A DNA stretch of 64,000 nucleotides, from NCBI GenBank assembly GCA_021771755.1, contig JAETOL010000002.1:1-64000 (forward strand), in the 5' to 3' direction. This document shows positions 1 to 7,933 of the stretch, piece by piece. This DNA is from Lachnospiraceae bacterium (GTDB taxonomy: Bacteria; Bacillota; Clostridia; Lachnospirales; Lachnospiraceae). Position 1 is the first letter of the stretch; every line of letters begins with the position of its first letter. The notes beneath the pieces were generated by a model, which had not been told where the DNA came from, searched no databases, and was given only the letters and a program-made list of their open reading frames with translations. Made by a program: the position numbers and the translations under genes.

Positions 1-576
1 ATTCAGATTGAAGATTATCATATGGCACAGATAGAGGAATACCTTACCTTATTGGATCTGATTATGAAGATTGATCTCGAATCATTGCCGGAAGTCAATC
101 GAAAAGAAAGTGTGACAGTAATCACTCAGCCAGGTATGCGATATGCGCAGGCCAATGCGATTGTGTCTAACCTGCTTCTCGATGCAAAGTTCAGTGAATT
201 ATCGCTGGTTGAAAGACAGAGAATTCTGGATAGATTGCTCAGTGAGATCCGTGGAAGAATGATGGAAGATATTGTTTTACTGGAAACGAAAATTGCTCAT
301 CCGGAGAAAAAGGTATTCAAGCTTCAATTCGCAGTCGGAGAGTTCGATATGGTAGTTTTTGACCCAAAAGAACTTAACTGCAAGATCTACGAAGTGAAGT
401 ACAGTAAAGAACAGGTTCCAGAACAGAGCCGCCATTTGAAAGACGAGGAAAAATGCGCTATGACAAGCCATCGCTATGGAGAAATTACCGGAAAATATGT
501 CATTTATCGTGGTGAAAGTGGTAGCCTGGAAGGTATTCAATATCTGAATGTAGAGGAATATCTAAAGTCATTATAA
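1..576 (+). CDS. C-terminal part of an ATPase-like protein (5' cut by window edge)
   Basis: The reading frame is open from base 1, so the gene starts upstream; 191 residues are visible and the internal Met at base 22 is probably not the start. The C-terminal third has a nuclease-like look: a GEFDMVVFD strand followed by an IYEVKYS strand with E-x-K spacing. This resembles the DUF4143/DUF234 tail that follows an AAA/ArchATPase domain in many bacterial P-loop proteins. The ATPase half, if present, lies outside the window, so neither Walker motif can be checked. Function in the cell is unknown. Confidence 0.5.
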   Translation: MQIEDYHMAQIEEYLTLLDLIMKIDLESLPEVNRKESVTVITQPGMRYAQANAIVSNLLLDAKFSELSLVERQRILDRLLSEIRGRMMEDIVLLETKIAHPEKKVFKLQFAVGEFDMVVFDPKELNCKIYEVKYSKEQVPEQSRHLKDEEKCAMTSHRYGEITGKYVIYRGESGSLEGIQYLNVEEYLKSL

Positions 577-661
577 TTTTCTGTATTTCGGCCAAAGAAA
601 ATCTTGTGGATGTTTAGAAAGGAATGAAGATATGACCGATGCCTGAGATAAGGAGATACAG

Positions 662-934
662 ATGAAACCTATTGAAGAAGTTATTCGAAATTCAACGGAA
701 GAAAATCAGGAAAAGGTAGACTGGACAAAAGCATGGAGTACAAAATATCCTGTTCTTGATGCCTATCAGCAGGAAGTAGATATTCCAAAATACGCGGCAG
801 AGATCCGCCGCATGTTGACAGAGCTTCAGGCAGACTACGGCTATTCAGAGCAGGATGCCATGCTGGTCCTGAAGGATATCCTGGCCCATGAGTATATGAA
901 TAATCGTCCGAAAAAAGCTAAGAAACAAAGATAA
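662..934 (+). CDS. Hypothetical protein, 90 aa
   Basis: A small, charged, probably helical cytoplasmic protein with a very basic C-terminus (RPKKAKKQR). An AAGGAG ribosome site sits 6 bases before the ATG. It lies 15 bases upstream of the DUF2200 gene, which has its own GGAGGGG site, so the two are probably co-transcribed. I do not recognise a family, and no signal peptide or membrane segment is visible. Confidence 0.6.
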   Translation: MKPIEEVIRNSTEENQEKVDWTKAWSTKYPVLDAYQQEVDIPKYAAEIRRMLTELQADYGYSEQDAMLVLKDILAHEYMNNRPKKAKKQR

Positions 935-949
935 TGGAGGGGAATAAAT

Positions 950-1300
950 ATGGAGAATGAAAAGGTATTTGCCATGTCTTTTTCAAAGGTATATGGTCTT
1001 TTGACAGCAAAAGCAGAACGAAAAGGCCGCAGCAGGGCAGAGGTTGACCAGGTCACTTCATGGCTTACCGGCTATACGATGCAGCAGATTGAGGCGCTTA
1101 CAGACAGTGAGATTACCTATGGTGATTTCTTCCGTCAGGCTCCGGAAATGAATCCAAACCGGGAAAAGATTACAGGTGTGGTATGCGGGGTTCGGGTTGA
1201 AAACATTGAAGATCCGCTGATGCGTGAAATCAGGTATCTGGATAAGCTGGTGGATGAACTTGCCAGGGGTAAGGCAATGGAAAAAATTTTGAGAAAATAG
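950..1300 (+). CDS. DUF2200 family protein
   Basis: 116 residues matching the DUF2200 family as I know it from beginning to end: an N-terminal [14 protein letters not shown] segment, a WLTGY motif near residue 40, and the conserved C-terminal run [20 protein letters not shown] followed by a YLDKLVDEL helix. Length is normal for the family. The biochemical role of DUF2200 is unknown; it is a small cytoplasmic protein found in scattered Firmicutes and Bacteroidetes. GGAGGGG lies 8 bases before the ATG. The gene follows a 90-aa unknown with 15 bases between them. Confidence 0.85.
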   Translation: MENEKVFAMSFSKVYGLLTAKAERKGRSRAEVDQVTSWLTGYTMQQIEALTDSEITYGDFFRQAPEMNPNREKITGVVCGVRVENIEDPLMREIRYLDKLVDELARGKAMEKILRK

Positions 1301-1434
1301 AAACCTGTAAATTTAAGATTACACTTTTATCAAAAATAGTGGAATACAGAATCCTGTTTCCACATAAAGACAGTATATTTATTTTTAAACAAAAGATATA
1401 ATTCTCTCAAGAAACATACAAGAGAGGGATAATT

Positions 1435-1763
1435 ATGGCATATGATTTAGAAAAAGAAAAGAGAGAAGCAGTCGAGGCCGGTAAACGGGCTTTATTTCTA
1501 CGATGGCAAAACACTCCAAAATGGACCGGGCAAAACAAAACATGGAACAGGCGAAACATGATCTCAGAAATTTCAGCAGAGAATTGAATGATGTTAATAT
1601 AGCCTGTCATCTTGATATTGAGACAGGTGATTTTCTTTCTTTTGCAGACTGGTTTTTTGATGGTTTTGTGGTGGATTGGATGGTACAGGATCGGATTAAT
1701 CAGGCTTCCTGGCAGGTTTCGGATGCAATCTGCAGAGTTGAGGGAATCCTGAGACAGCTATAA
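1435..1763 (+). pseudogene. Broken small gene: N-terminal start and C-terminal body in different frames
   Basis: ATG at 1435 has a good ribosome site (AGAGAGGG) and begins MAYDLEKEKREAVEAGKRAL, but that frame then runs into unlikely sequence and stops at 1587. From about 1491 a different frame reads FISTMAKHSKMDRAKQ and continues as a plausible protein, with a helical region and an FADWFFDGFVVDW hydrophobic patch, to the stop at 1763. As I recall related clostridial proteins, these two ends belong to one polypeptide joined by a glycine-rich segment of some 25-30 residues that is absent here. The simplest reading is a deletion around 1489-1493 that also shifted the frame. A short product from ATG 1503 (86 aa) remains possible but has no clear ribosome site. 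Confidence 0.55.
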
Positions 1764-1796
1764 AAGTCTTTCTGCTTTTTGGCAGAGGATTCGCAT

Positions 1797-1840
1797 GGGC
1801 AGTGATTTACGGGATTTTCGTAAACGACTGCCCTTTCCTT
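1797..1840 (+). terminator. Rho-independent terminator
   Basis: GGGCAGT (1797-1803) pairs with ACTGCCC (1827-1833), and the inner arms TTTACG and CGTAAA pair around a short loop. A TTTCCTTTT tract follows. It ends transcription of the plus-strand genes just before the convergent XRE gene. Confidence 0.8.
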
Positions 1841-2356
1841 TTATTTCAGTTTTTCTTTTTCTGCATTTAACAGTTCAATATTAATGTTGTTTTCGCTGGC
1901 GGTTTTGTCAACCCAGAGATTCAGTGAATCCACAGCCAGGGATACTTCGTCCAGTTTTTTACTGATAAAGGCAAAGTCTTTGATCTCATCATCTGAAATT
2001 TTTCCATCCCGTGAAATCTGGATCAGACGGCTGGTCAGTGGATTAATCTCATTCAGGCTGGCAATTGTTTCCAGGATAATATTGGATAATTCGGAGATCT
2101 CAATTTCCGGAACATAGCGGTCCCCAATCGTACATTTGTGAGAACAGTAGTAATTACAAAGCTCCGGTCTTTTATAACAATCTGCCATCTGGATGATGTC
2201 ATAAGGCGTTGGCTCCTGAAGCTCATATTCGATTTTTTCAATTCTTGAGGCAGATACGCCGACCATATTTTCACTTGCTTTTTCCCGTGTGAGTCCCTGT
2301 GCTTCCCGGCACAGCTGATATATATTTTTATTTTCCCTTGTCGATTGTTTACCCAT
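1841..2356 (-). CDS. XRE-family helix-turn-helix regulator
   Basis: 171 residues. The N-terminal 65 form a Cro/C1-type helix-turn-helix (NIYQLCREAQGLTREKASE then GVSASRIEKIEYE), followed by a small cysteine cluster, LCNYYCSHKC, around residue 87-96. This cluster recurs in one clostridial XRE subfamily and may bind metal. The C-terminal half is helical with no recognised ligand domain. It is divergent from a 47-aa ORF and a small membrane protein, and its -10 box overlaps the other direction's possible -10, so it may regulate them. The target is not known. Confidence 0.8.
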   Translation of the reverse strand: MGKQSTRENKNIYQLCREAQGLTREKASENMVGVSASRIEKIEYELQEPTPYDIIQMADCYKRPELCNYYCSHKCTIGDRYVPEIEISELSNIILETIASLNEINPLTSRLIQISRDGKISDDEIKDFAFISKKLDEVSLAVDSLNLWVDKTASENNINIELLNAEKEKLK

Positions 2357-2438
2357 TGTTTTTCCCCCATCTCTCTAAAACAGAGAAATACACAGTCCTA
2401 AGTCTTCTTATTTATCGTGTATTTCCGCATATAAAATA

Positions 2439-2467
2439 ATTATACTGAAAACATGAAAAAACGGCAA
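2439..2467 (-). promoter_or_regulatory. Promoter of the XRE gene
   Basis: On the minus strand TTGCCG and TATAAT are separated by 17 bases. A plus-strand TATACT (2441-2446) overlaps the same bases, so divergent promoters probably share this site. Confidence 0.5.
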
Positions 2468-2496
2468 GGATAAGTCGGGAGAAATGAGGTGTCAGG

Positions 2497-2640
2497 ATGG
2501 ATACAGCAAAAAGAATCCAGCTGGTTACAGTTATCGGAAAAATAAAAAAGAATCCGGAATTCAGTGCAAAGCTGGGAATACAGAATAAATCAGTACTGAA
2601 ACCGGAAAAAGAACAAAAGCAGATAAGCACAGTTGCATAA
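2497..2640 (+). CDS. Small hypothetical protein, 47 aa
   Basis: Short basic ORF starting MDTAKRIQLVTVIGKIKKNP and ending ISTVA, with a weak GAGGTGTCAGG ribosome site. It stops 13 bases before the next gene's ATG, whose GGAGG directly follows this stop codon, so translation may be coupled. No family recognised. Its position and the divergent XRE gene make it plausible as a real gene, but coding evidence is limited. Confidence 0.45.
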   Translation: MDTAKRIQLVTVIGKIKKNPEFSAKLGIQNKSVLKPEKEQKQISTVA

Positions 2641-2653
2641 TGGAGGTAGAAAA

Positions 2654-2869
2654 ATGTTATCATTGTTATTTACTATTTGTATGATATGGGTATTTGGTAA
2701 GCTGTTATTTTTTGGAATCAAAGCTGCATGGGGAATTTCAAAGTTTGTGGTTACGATTGTATTGCTGCCTTTGATATTGATCGGTCTGGTCGTAGGCGGA
2801 TTGGTCTACATAGCATTTCCGATATTGATCGTAATAGGAATTGCTGCGCTGCTCTTACCAAAAGCATAA
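2654..2869 (+). CDS. Small membrane protein, 71 aa
   Basis: Almost entirely hydrophobic, with two or three membrane helices: residues 1-20, 27-45 and 50-68. I place the start at ATG 2654 because GGAGG lies 7 bases before it; an upstream in-frame ATG at 2633 overlaps the previous ORF and has no ribosome site. It has no soluble domain and no recognised family. It probably sits in the cytoplasmic membrane; its role is unknown. Confidence 0.6.
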   Translation: MLSLLFTICMIWVFGKLLFFGIKAAWGISKFVVTIVLLPLILIGLVVGGLVYIAFPILIVIGIAALLLPKA

Positions 2870-3008
2870 GAGTATGACGGTTGTGGATCCGGTAATGTTA
2901 ATCGATATGTGGTTAAAGTAATTCTTGTGTGGATAAGCAGATTGATGTTATTATAAAATGTGGAAACATACAAATATAAAAATTTATACCATGGAGATAA
3001 AGATTGTA

Positions 3009-3608
3009 ATGAAAGAAGAATGTCTGATCTGCAAGGCACCGTTAGAATATTTAAAAGAAGATGTGGAGATGGAGTGTGCAGTCTGCCATAAAAAAGAAAA
3101 CAGCAAAACCCGTTGTGCAAATGGACATTATGTATGCAGTGAATGTCACACAAAGGGGATGGACAGCATTATTGGAGTATGCCTGAATGAACAGAGTAAA
3201 AACCCTGTTGAAATTATTGAAAAAATGATGGAGATGCCATTTTGTCATATGCATGGACCGGAGCATCATGTGATGGTTGGGGCAGCCTTGCTGACTGCAT
3301 ATCATAATGCAGGCGGTGAGGTCGATCTGAACCAGGCATTACCGGAAATCTACCGGAGAGGAAAGGAAGTTCCAGGAGGCGCCTGGGGATTATGTAATCT
3401 GATGACATCCAGAGCTCTTGGCGCAATCGGCAGCAACGGCGGACCACGTTGCTGTAAACGGGATTCTTATCTGGCTATTATGGAAGCAGTAAAATTCACA
3501 GAAGAAAAGATTGGAGTAAAAATGGAACTGGGAGATATAAAGTGTACCCGTTCAGAACAAAACAATCAATGTCTTCATAAAGCATGTCCGTTTCATGGGG
3601 GAAAATAG
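3009..3608 (+). CDS. DUF5714-like cysteine-rich protein
   Basis: 199 residues. The N-terminus carries repeated CxxC pairs (CLIC, CAVC, CSEC with an intervening RCANGHYVC), which look like a zinc ribbon or metal-binding fold. The middle has FCHMHGPEHH, and the C-terminal half has EVPGGAWGLCN, GPRCCKRD and a final CLHKACPFH, so cysteines run through the whole chain. This pattern fits the DUF5714 family, whose function is not established. I chose ATG 3009 over 2958 because GGAGATAAAG precedes it and the family begins near the first CxxC. It is followed immediately by an ArsC-like phosphatase gene. Confidence 0.65.
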   Translation: MKEECLICKAPLEYLKEDVEMECAVCHKKENSKTRCANGHYVCSECHTKGMDSIIGVCLNEQSKNPVEIIEKMMEMPFCHMHGPEHHVMVGAALLTAYHNAGGEVDLNQALPEIYRRGKEVPGGAWGLCNLMTSRALGAIGSNGGPRCCKRDSYLAIMEAVKFTEEKIGVKMELGDIKCTRSEQNNQCLHKACPFHGGK

Positions 3609-3609
3609 G

Positions 3610-4026
3610 ATGACGAAATTGAAAGTAGCATTTATCTGTGTACATAATTCATGCAGGAGCCAGATGGCAGAGGCGCTTGGAAACTATTTTGCGTCGGATG
3701 TATTTGAAAGCTATTCAGCTGGAACAGAAACAAAGCCCCGAATCAATCAGGATGCAGTTCGTATAATGAAAGAGCTTTACGATATTGATATGGAGAAAAC
3801 ACAGTATTCTAAATTAATTGAGGAGATTCCGTCCCCGGATATTGCGGTTTCTATGGGATGTAATGTCGGCTGTCCTTTTATTGGAAGAGCATTTGATGAT
3901 AATTGGGAGCTGGAAGATCCGACGGGGAAAAGCGACGAAGAGTTCCGCAGGATTATTTCCAAAATTGAAGAAAATATTTTTAAACTGAAAGTGGAAATAG
4001 AATCCATGGAGAAAAAGCAGGGATAA
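3610..4026 (+). CDS. ArsC-like low-molecular-weight phosphatase / arsenate reductase
   Basis: 138 residues of the low-molecular-weight tyrosine phosphatase fold. The phosphate loop is C10-VHNSC-R16, the C-x5-R catalytic motif. Two further cysteines, C84 and C88 in SMGCNVGC, match the redox relay of thioredoxin-coupled ArsC enzymes, and the general acid Asp is in LEDPTGKS (D103). These features favour arsenate reductase over a protein tyrosine phosphatase. ATG 3610 has GGGGGAA 7 bases upstream; an in-frame ATG at 3595 overlaps the previous gene. No arsR, arsB or acr3 gene is nearby, so a role in arsenic resistance is uncertain. Confidence 0.8.
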   Translation: MTKLKVAFICVHNSCRSQMAEALGNYFASDVFESYSAGTETKPRINQDAVRIMKELYDIDMEKTQYSKLIEEIPSPDIAVSMGCNVGCPFIGRAFDDNWELEDPTGKSDEEFRRIISKIEENIFKLKVEIESMEKKQG

Positions 4027-4058
4027 AAGAACACGGTTGCATTTAAGGAGGGCAAAAG

Positions 4059-4232
4059 ATGTTAGTCTGTGATTACATTGTAGAAAGAATTGACGGCGAT
4101 TATGCTATGTTAAAGAGAACGGACATGCCGGAGGAAGAATTAAAATGTGTGGCAAGAGCACTTCTTCCGGCAGAAATCATGGAGGGAACGGAGCTCCATT
4201 ATGAAATGATGTGTTATACAATAAAAGACTGA
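4059..4232 (+). CDS. Small hypothetical protein, 57 aa
   Basis: It starts with a strong AAGGAGGG site. The sequence begins VCDYIVERIDGDYAMLKR and ends in a short acidic, beta-rich stretch (LLPAEIMEGTELHYEMMCY). The layout, an RIDGDYA start and an LLP-x-x-I-x-EG end, recalls the small DUF3006 proteins, but the match is loose. It lies 32 bases after the ArsC-like gene and before a terminator, so it probably shares that transcript. Confidence 0.6.
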   Translation: MLVCDYIVERIDGDYAMLKRTDMPEEELKCVARALLPAEIMEGTELHYEMMCYTIKD

Positions 4233-4250
4233 AAAACAGAAGAAAAAGAA

Positions 4251-4300
4251 AAACCCGGAAATGATCTGTTGAGAAATACAGATCGGTTTCCGGGTTTTTC
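4251..4300. terminator. Bidirectional terminator
   Basis: AAACCCGGAAA pairs with TTTCCGGGTTT, and inner arms ATCTGT/ACAGAT extend the stem. T-runs follow on the plus strand and A-runs precede it, so it can serve both the small-gene operon and the convergent NCS2 permease gene. Confidence 0.85.
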
Positions 4301-4353
4301 CTTCATAGAGGGCTCAATATATGTAAGAAATGAGGATCCGGTGTATACAGCTT

Positions 4354-5685
4354 TTACTGAACACGTTTGATCTCCATATCCTTTGGAAGAACCAAGTTTA
4401 ATATAATTGCCATTACAAATACGACAGCTACTACATTTGCAGAGAATACAGACTGGAGAAGCTGTGGGAAAATATGCCAGATCTCGATTTCGCTGGCAGC
4501 AGTAAAGCCAATACCAACGGAAAGGGACAGTGCGGCAATCGTAATGTTTCTCTGAGTGAAGCCTGCTTTGGCAATCATTTCAATTCCGGATGTCAGGATG
4601 GTTCCAAACATCATGATGGTACATCCGCCCAGAACAGAATCCGGAAGGGAGGCGAAAAAGTTTCCGACAGGAGGAAGCAGACCTGCAAGGATCATGCATA
4701 CGGCACCGGTCATGATTGTGAAACGGTTTACTACCTTTGTCATGGCAATGAGACCTACATTCTGAGAGAAAGAGGTAACAGGAGGGCATCCTAACAGAGA
4801 AGAAAATACGGAGGCATATCCGTCACAGGCAAGTGAGCCGGAAATTTCTTCAGTTGTTATGTCACGTTCCAGTCCTCCGGAAACCATGGCTGTGGTATCT
4901 CCGATTGTTTCAGCAGCAGACACCAGAAAGATGATTGCAACAGAAACTATGGCTCCGGGATGAAATTCCGGCGCATAAGGCAGGAATTTCGGGAAAGAGA
5001 TGATACCTCCGGAAAAGATCACAGAGAGATCTACTTTTCCCATAAAGATGGCTACAATGTAGCCGACGATCAGACCGGCTAATACAGAAAGCTGTTTCCA
5101 GTAGCCTTTTGCCAGAATGTTCCAGATCAGGCATACCAGTAAAGTGATCGTACCGAGAATAAGATTCTGGGCAGAGCCGAAATCTTCTGAGTATCCACCA
5201 CCAAAGGATCTGGTACCAACCGTGAAAAGAGAAAATCCAATAGCAGTTACAACAGATGCGGCAACGATCGGAGAGATGATCTTTTTCCAGTATTTTGCCA
5301 GAAGACCAAGGGTACCTTCCATGATACCACCGACCAGAACAGCTCCGACAACGGATGGATAGCCATAATTGGCGGCCACTGTACTGAGAACTGTTACAAA
5401 GGTAAAGCTGACACCCATTACAATGGGAAGCCGGGATCCTATCTTCCAGAGCGGATAAAGCTGGATCAGAGTTGCAATTCCGGCAACGAACATGGCATTC
5501 TGGAGAAGTATGGCAATCTCCGCCTGCTTCAGTCCGCCGGCACCGGCGATAATGGTAATGGGTGTCAGATTGGCAACAAACATTGCCAGAATGTGCTGAA
5601 GACCAAATGGAATAGCCTTCATAACAGGAACCTGCCCGTCAAGACGATAAATGTTTGCAATATCTGCGTTTTTGGCGTTCTTCAT
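4354..5685 (-). CDS. NCS2-family xanthine/uracil permease
   Basis: 443 residues with about 14 hydrophobic segments, the size of the nucleobase:cation symporter-2 family. It shows the family landmarks FGLQHILAMF in the first helix, AAETIGDTT in the middle and the signature QNVGLIAMTK. It should import a purine base (xanthine, uric acid) or uracil with protons or sodium across the cytoplasmic membrane; the exact base cannot be told from sequence. It is monocistronic, with GGAGG just before its ATG. The leader was inspected for a purine riboswitch and none was recognised. Confidence 0.88.
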   Translation of the reverse strand: MKNAKNADIANIYRLDGQVPVMKAIPFGLQHILAMFVANLTPITIIAGAGGLKQAEIAILLQNAMFVAGIATLIQLYPLWKIGSRLPIVMGVSFTFVTVLSTVAANYGYPSVVGAVLVGGIMEGTLGLLAKYWKKIISPIVAASVVTAIGFSLFTVGTRSFGGGYSEDFGSAQNLILGTITLLVCLIWNILAKGYWKQLSVLAGLIVGYIVAIFMGKVDLSVIFSGGIISFPKFLPYAPEFHPGAIVSVAIIFLVSAAETIGDTTAMVSGGLERDITTEEISGSLACDGYASVFSSLLGCPPVTSFSQNVGLIAMTKVVNRFTIMTGAVCMILAGLLPPVGNFFASLPDSVLGGCTIMMFGTILTSGIEMIAKAGFTQRNITIAALSLSVGIGFTAASEIEIWHIFPQLLQSVFSANVVAVVFVMAIILNLVLPKDMEIKRVQ

Positions 5686-5769
5686 AAGTGAAATCCTCCT
5701 TTTTGAATTTTTTGTACACTTTTTTTGCTACGCCATAAAAATAATTATGATTGCAATACAACTAATTCT

Positions 5770-5797
5770 ATTTTAGCATAAAAAAATATTTTGTAAA
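5770..5797 (-). promoter_or_regulatory. Promoter of the NCS2 permease gene
   Basis: TTTACA and TAAAAT on the minus strand, 16 bases apart, about 85 bases before the ATG. The surrounding DNA is very AT-rich. Confidence 0.6.
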
Positions 5798-5947
5798 CAA
5801 AAAAATTGGTTATTTCTTACAAAATTTGTGAAAAGTAAAGATTTTTTTAAGGAAAAATGCGCAGGAAAACGGAATGTGAACAGAGTGGTACAGAATATTG
5901 TCCGAATATGCTATACTTATGGCGATCAAGAAAAAGGAAGAGGACTT

Positions 5948-6958
5948 ATGAAGGAAAAATTCCCGTTTAAAAAGGAATATGAGAAATTGGAACTGCTTCT
6001 GTCTCAGGGGCAGTTTGAACTGATCCTGCCCGAAGGAAAGGAGACGGGAGAGATTCGTCTGGTATATCTGATGAACGACGCTGTGGAAAGCTTTCTTGTT
6101 TTTTGTCAGGCAAAACTGACCGGAACTTATCTGCCGGATTTTCAGGGAGAACTGTGGGCGGATCTGGATCAGGATGGAGATCAGTATGTATTGGTGGTGC
6201 ATCAGGAAGCTACGGTCTGTACCTTGTTTTTTCAGGATCTGAAGCTGGAGGTTCATTTGTTTGATTATGGGAAGACCGGACATTTTTGGGTAAAGGGCTA
6301 TGAATATCTCCGACAGCTGGAATACAGGATTGCTATTCTCTGGGATAAAAGGGAGTATCTGGGAGAGGAATTCTGTTCTCAGGAGGAAAGACGGATTTCC
6401 AGTCTGGCAGAATTTCCGCCGTTGAATTTTTGCTGTTATCCGGCTGTTTCAGAGAAGTATCTGGTGCCTTCCTGTTCCTGGTGGCAGGTTTCAGAGGAGG
6501 CACTGCTGGTAATGACGCAGCTTGCAGAGGAAGCTGGAGATAAAAGTCTGAAAAAATGGCTTCGACTGTATCAGCGGATTCCTGTAAAATGTGTCGCAAA
6601 GCAGATTGCGCGGATGCTGCATAAAATAAAACATGCAGAAGTGGTGGATCTGCTTAACGCGAAGCTGTCTCAGGCGGCTTCTGCATATGAACGCCGGGAC
6701 TTTGGCACAGATCACTGGAACCATCCTGCAGAAAAACAGAATCAGAAGTCATATGAAGAAGATACAGAAAAAATCCGCCGGATACAGGAAAAAGCAGAAC
6801 AGAGAAAAAAGCAGCTGGAGAAATCCGGAAAACAGGTGGAAATGCTGACAGAGGAGCCTTTTCTTTATGTAAAGGATTCCGTAGAATATAAGATTCATCT
6901 GATGATCTGGAAGCAGGAAGGAAAAAACCGAAAGGTAGAAGTAGAAACCATTGATTAA
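5948..6958 (+). CDS. DUF3878-like protein
   Basis: 336 residues, cytoplasmic, without signal peptide. The first 130 residues are rich in beta strands and acidic residues; the C-terminal 90 form a long charged helix (EEDTEKIRRIQEKAEQRKKQ). I associate this with the clostridial DUF3878 family, of unknown function, from overall composition and size, so the assignment is tentative. The frame is open further upstream to 5828, but a -10 box TATACT lies at 5912-5917, inside that extension, and AAAGGAAGAGG precedes the ATG at 5948, which I take as the start. The next gene follows after 19 bases. Confidence 0.65.
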   Translation: MKEKFPFKKEYEKLELLLSQGQFELILPEGKETGEIRLVYLMNDAVESFLVFCQAKLTGTYLPDFQGELWADLDQDGDQYVLVVHQEATVCTLFFQDLKLEVHLFDYGKTGHFWVKGYEYLRQLEYRIAILWDKREYLGEEFCSQEERRISSLAEFPPLNFCCYPAVSEKYLVPSCSWWQVSEEALLVMTQLAEEAGDKSLKKWLRLYQRIPVKCVAKQIARMLHKIKHAEVVDLLNAKLSQAASAYERRDFGTDHWNHPAEKQNQKSYEEDTEKIRRIQEKAEQRKKQLEKSGKQVEMLTEEPFLYVKDSVEYKIHLMIWKQEGKNRKVEVETID

Positions 6959-6977
6959 AAGATAAGGAGAAGCAATT

Positions 6978-7190
6978 ATGGCAAAGGTAAGAAATTTTAC
7001 AGCAGGTAAAGAGGAGAATAAAAATCTGGAAGCGATCAGAGAGAAGCTGGAGGAGCTGAAGGATCAGCTGGTGGAGGTTCTGGAGGAATACGAGGATAAA
7101 AATCAGGATAAGGCGGATATTCTTACAGAAGCGCTGGATGCGCTGGAGGACGCAGGGGAAGCGATCGAGGAAGCACTGTCAGAAGAATAA
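6978..7190 (+). CDS. Small acidic coiled-coil protein, 70 aa
   Basis: Nearly all predicted helix with heptad-like spacing of Leu and Ile (LEELKDQLVEVLEEYEDK, ALDALEDAGEAIEEAL), strongly acidic. AAGGAG precedes the ATG. It is probably a cytoplasmic oligomerising protein; no function is known. It sits 19 bases after the DUF3878-like gene and 36 bases before the metalloprotease gene, suggesting one transcript. Confidence 0.7.
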   Translation: MAKVRNFTAGKEENKNLEAIREKLEELKDQLVEVLEEYEDKNQDKADILTEALDALEDAGEAIEEALSEE

Positions 7191-7226
7191 AGAAATACTC
7201 TCTGAGGTTATGAAAGGAGATCCGTT

Positions 7227-7802
7227 TTGTTACAGCAGTTGAAAATACAAAATGGGGAGAGGGAGATCCTTTTGACTGTGCTTCGCTCATCAAGAAAAAG
7301 TGTGGGACTGGAGGTACGGAGTGAGAAAGAAGTCCTGATCCGGATTCCTGCACGATTATCAGACCGGGAACTGAAAAATATGGTGGAGAAGCACAAAGAA
7401 TGGATTTTTAATAAAACTGCACTGGTACAGAGCAGAAGGGAGACAGGTAATTCAACCTGCGCGGTGCCGCCGGAAAATTTATCCCCGGAAGAGATGGAAA
7501 AAATTAAAGAAAAAATAGGAGCAAGGGTAAAGCATTACTGTCAGGTTATGGGAGTCACAGTAGGGAGGATCACTATCCGGAATCAGAAGACCCGGTGGGG
7601 AAGCTGCAGTGCAAAGGGAAATGTAAATTTTAATTATCAGCTTTATTACCTTCCGGAAGAGCTGTTGGACTATGTAGTGATCCATGAGTTGGCCCACCGG
7701 AAACATATGGATCATTCCAGGGAGTTCTGGGCAGAAGTGGAAACTTATTGTCCGGATTACAGAAAACGCAGAAATCGACTGAAATCCTATCAATTAATAT
7801 AA
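7227..7802 (+). CDS. YgjP-type (DUF45) zinc metalloprotease
   Basis: 191 residues with the zinc-binding motif HELAHRKHMDHS, typical of YgjP/WLM-like gluzincins: two His of HExxH, catalytic Glu, and a third ligand in the following H. The segment RITIRNQKTRWGSCS just before is the conserved family block (QKTRWGSCS). The start is a TTG at 7227, preceded by AAAGGAGA at 7 bases; no in-frame ATG fits better. It is cytoplasmic. The substrate of this family is not established. Confidence 0.85.
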   Translation: MLQQLKIQNGEREILLTVLRSSRKSVGLEVRSEKEVLIRIPARLSDRELKNMVEKHKEWIFNKTALVQSRRETGNSTCAVPPENLSPEEMEKIKEKIGARVKHYCQVMGVTVGRITIRNQKTRWGSCSAKGNVNFNYQLYYLPEELLDYVVIHELAHRKHMDHSREFWAEVETYCPDYRKRRNRLKSYQLI

Positions 7803-7824
7803 TAAAAACAGAAAATTAAAATAT

Positions 7825-7920
7825 TCCCTAAAAAATTTTGGCAAGACTAAAAAATTTTGTTGAAACCTTAAAAAGTTTGTGCTACAATAATTTTAAGGAG
7901 AAAACAAAATTTTTTAGGGA
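7825..7920 (+). promoter_or_regulatory. hppA promoter flanked by AT-rich repeats
   Basis: The promoter TTGAAA (7860-7865), 17 bases, TACAAT (7883-7888) is close to consensus. TAAAAAATTTTG occurs at 7829-7840 and 7848-7859, a degenerate copy TAAAAAGTTTG at 7869-7879 lies between -35 and -10, and an inverted copy is at 7905-7916. The outer arms, TCCCTAAAAAATTTTG (7825-7840) and its exact reverse complement (7905-7920), form a perfect 16-base inverted repeat around the promoter. The second arm includes part of the GGGAGG ribosome site. Confidence 0.7.
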
Positions 7921-7933
7921 GGAGTGATTACAA

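Noticed and set aside
1339-1363. Hairpin GTGGA...TCCAC after DUF2200 as a terminator
   Set aside because: The stem is short with an internal mismatch and no T-run follows, so termination is not supported.
5686-5947. Possible purine riboswitch upstream of the NCS2 permease
   Set aside because: The leader is AT-rich with no three-way junction and no conserved purine-aptamer loops that I could find.
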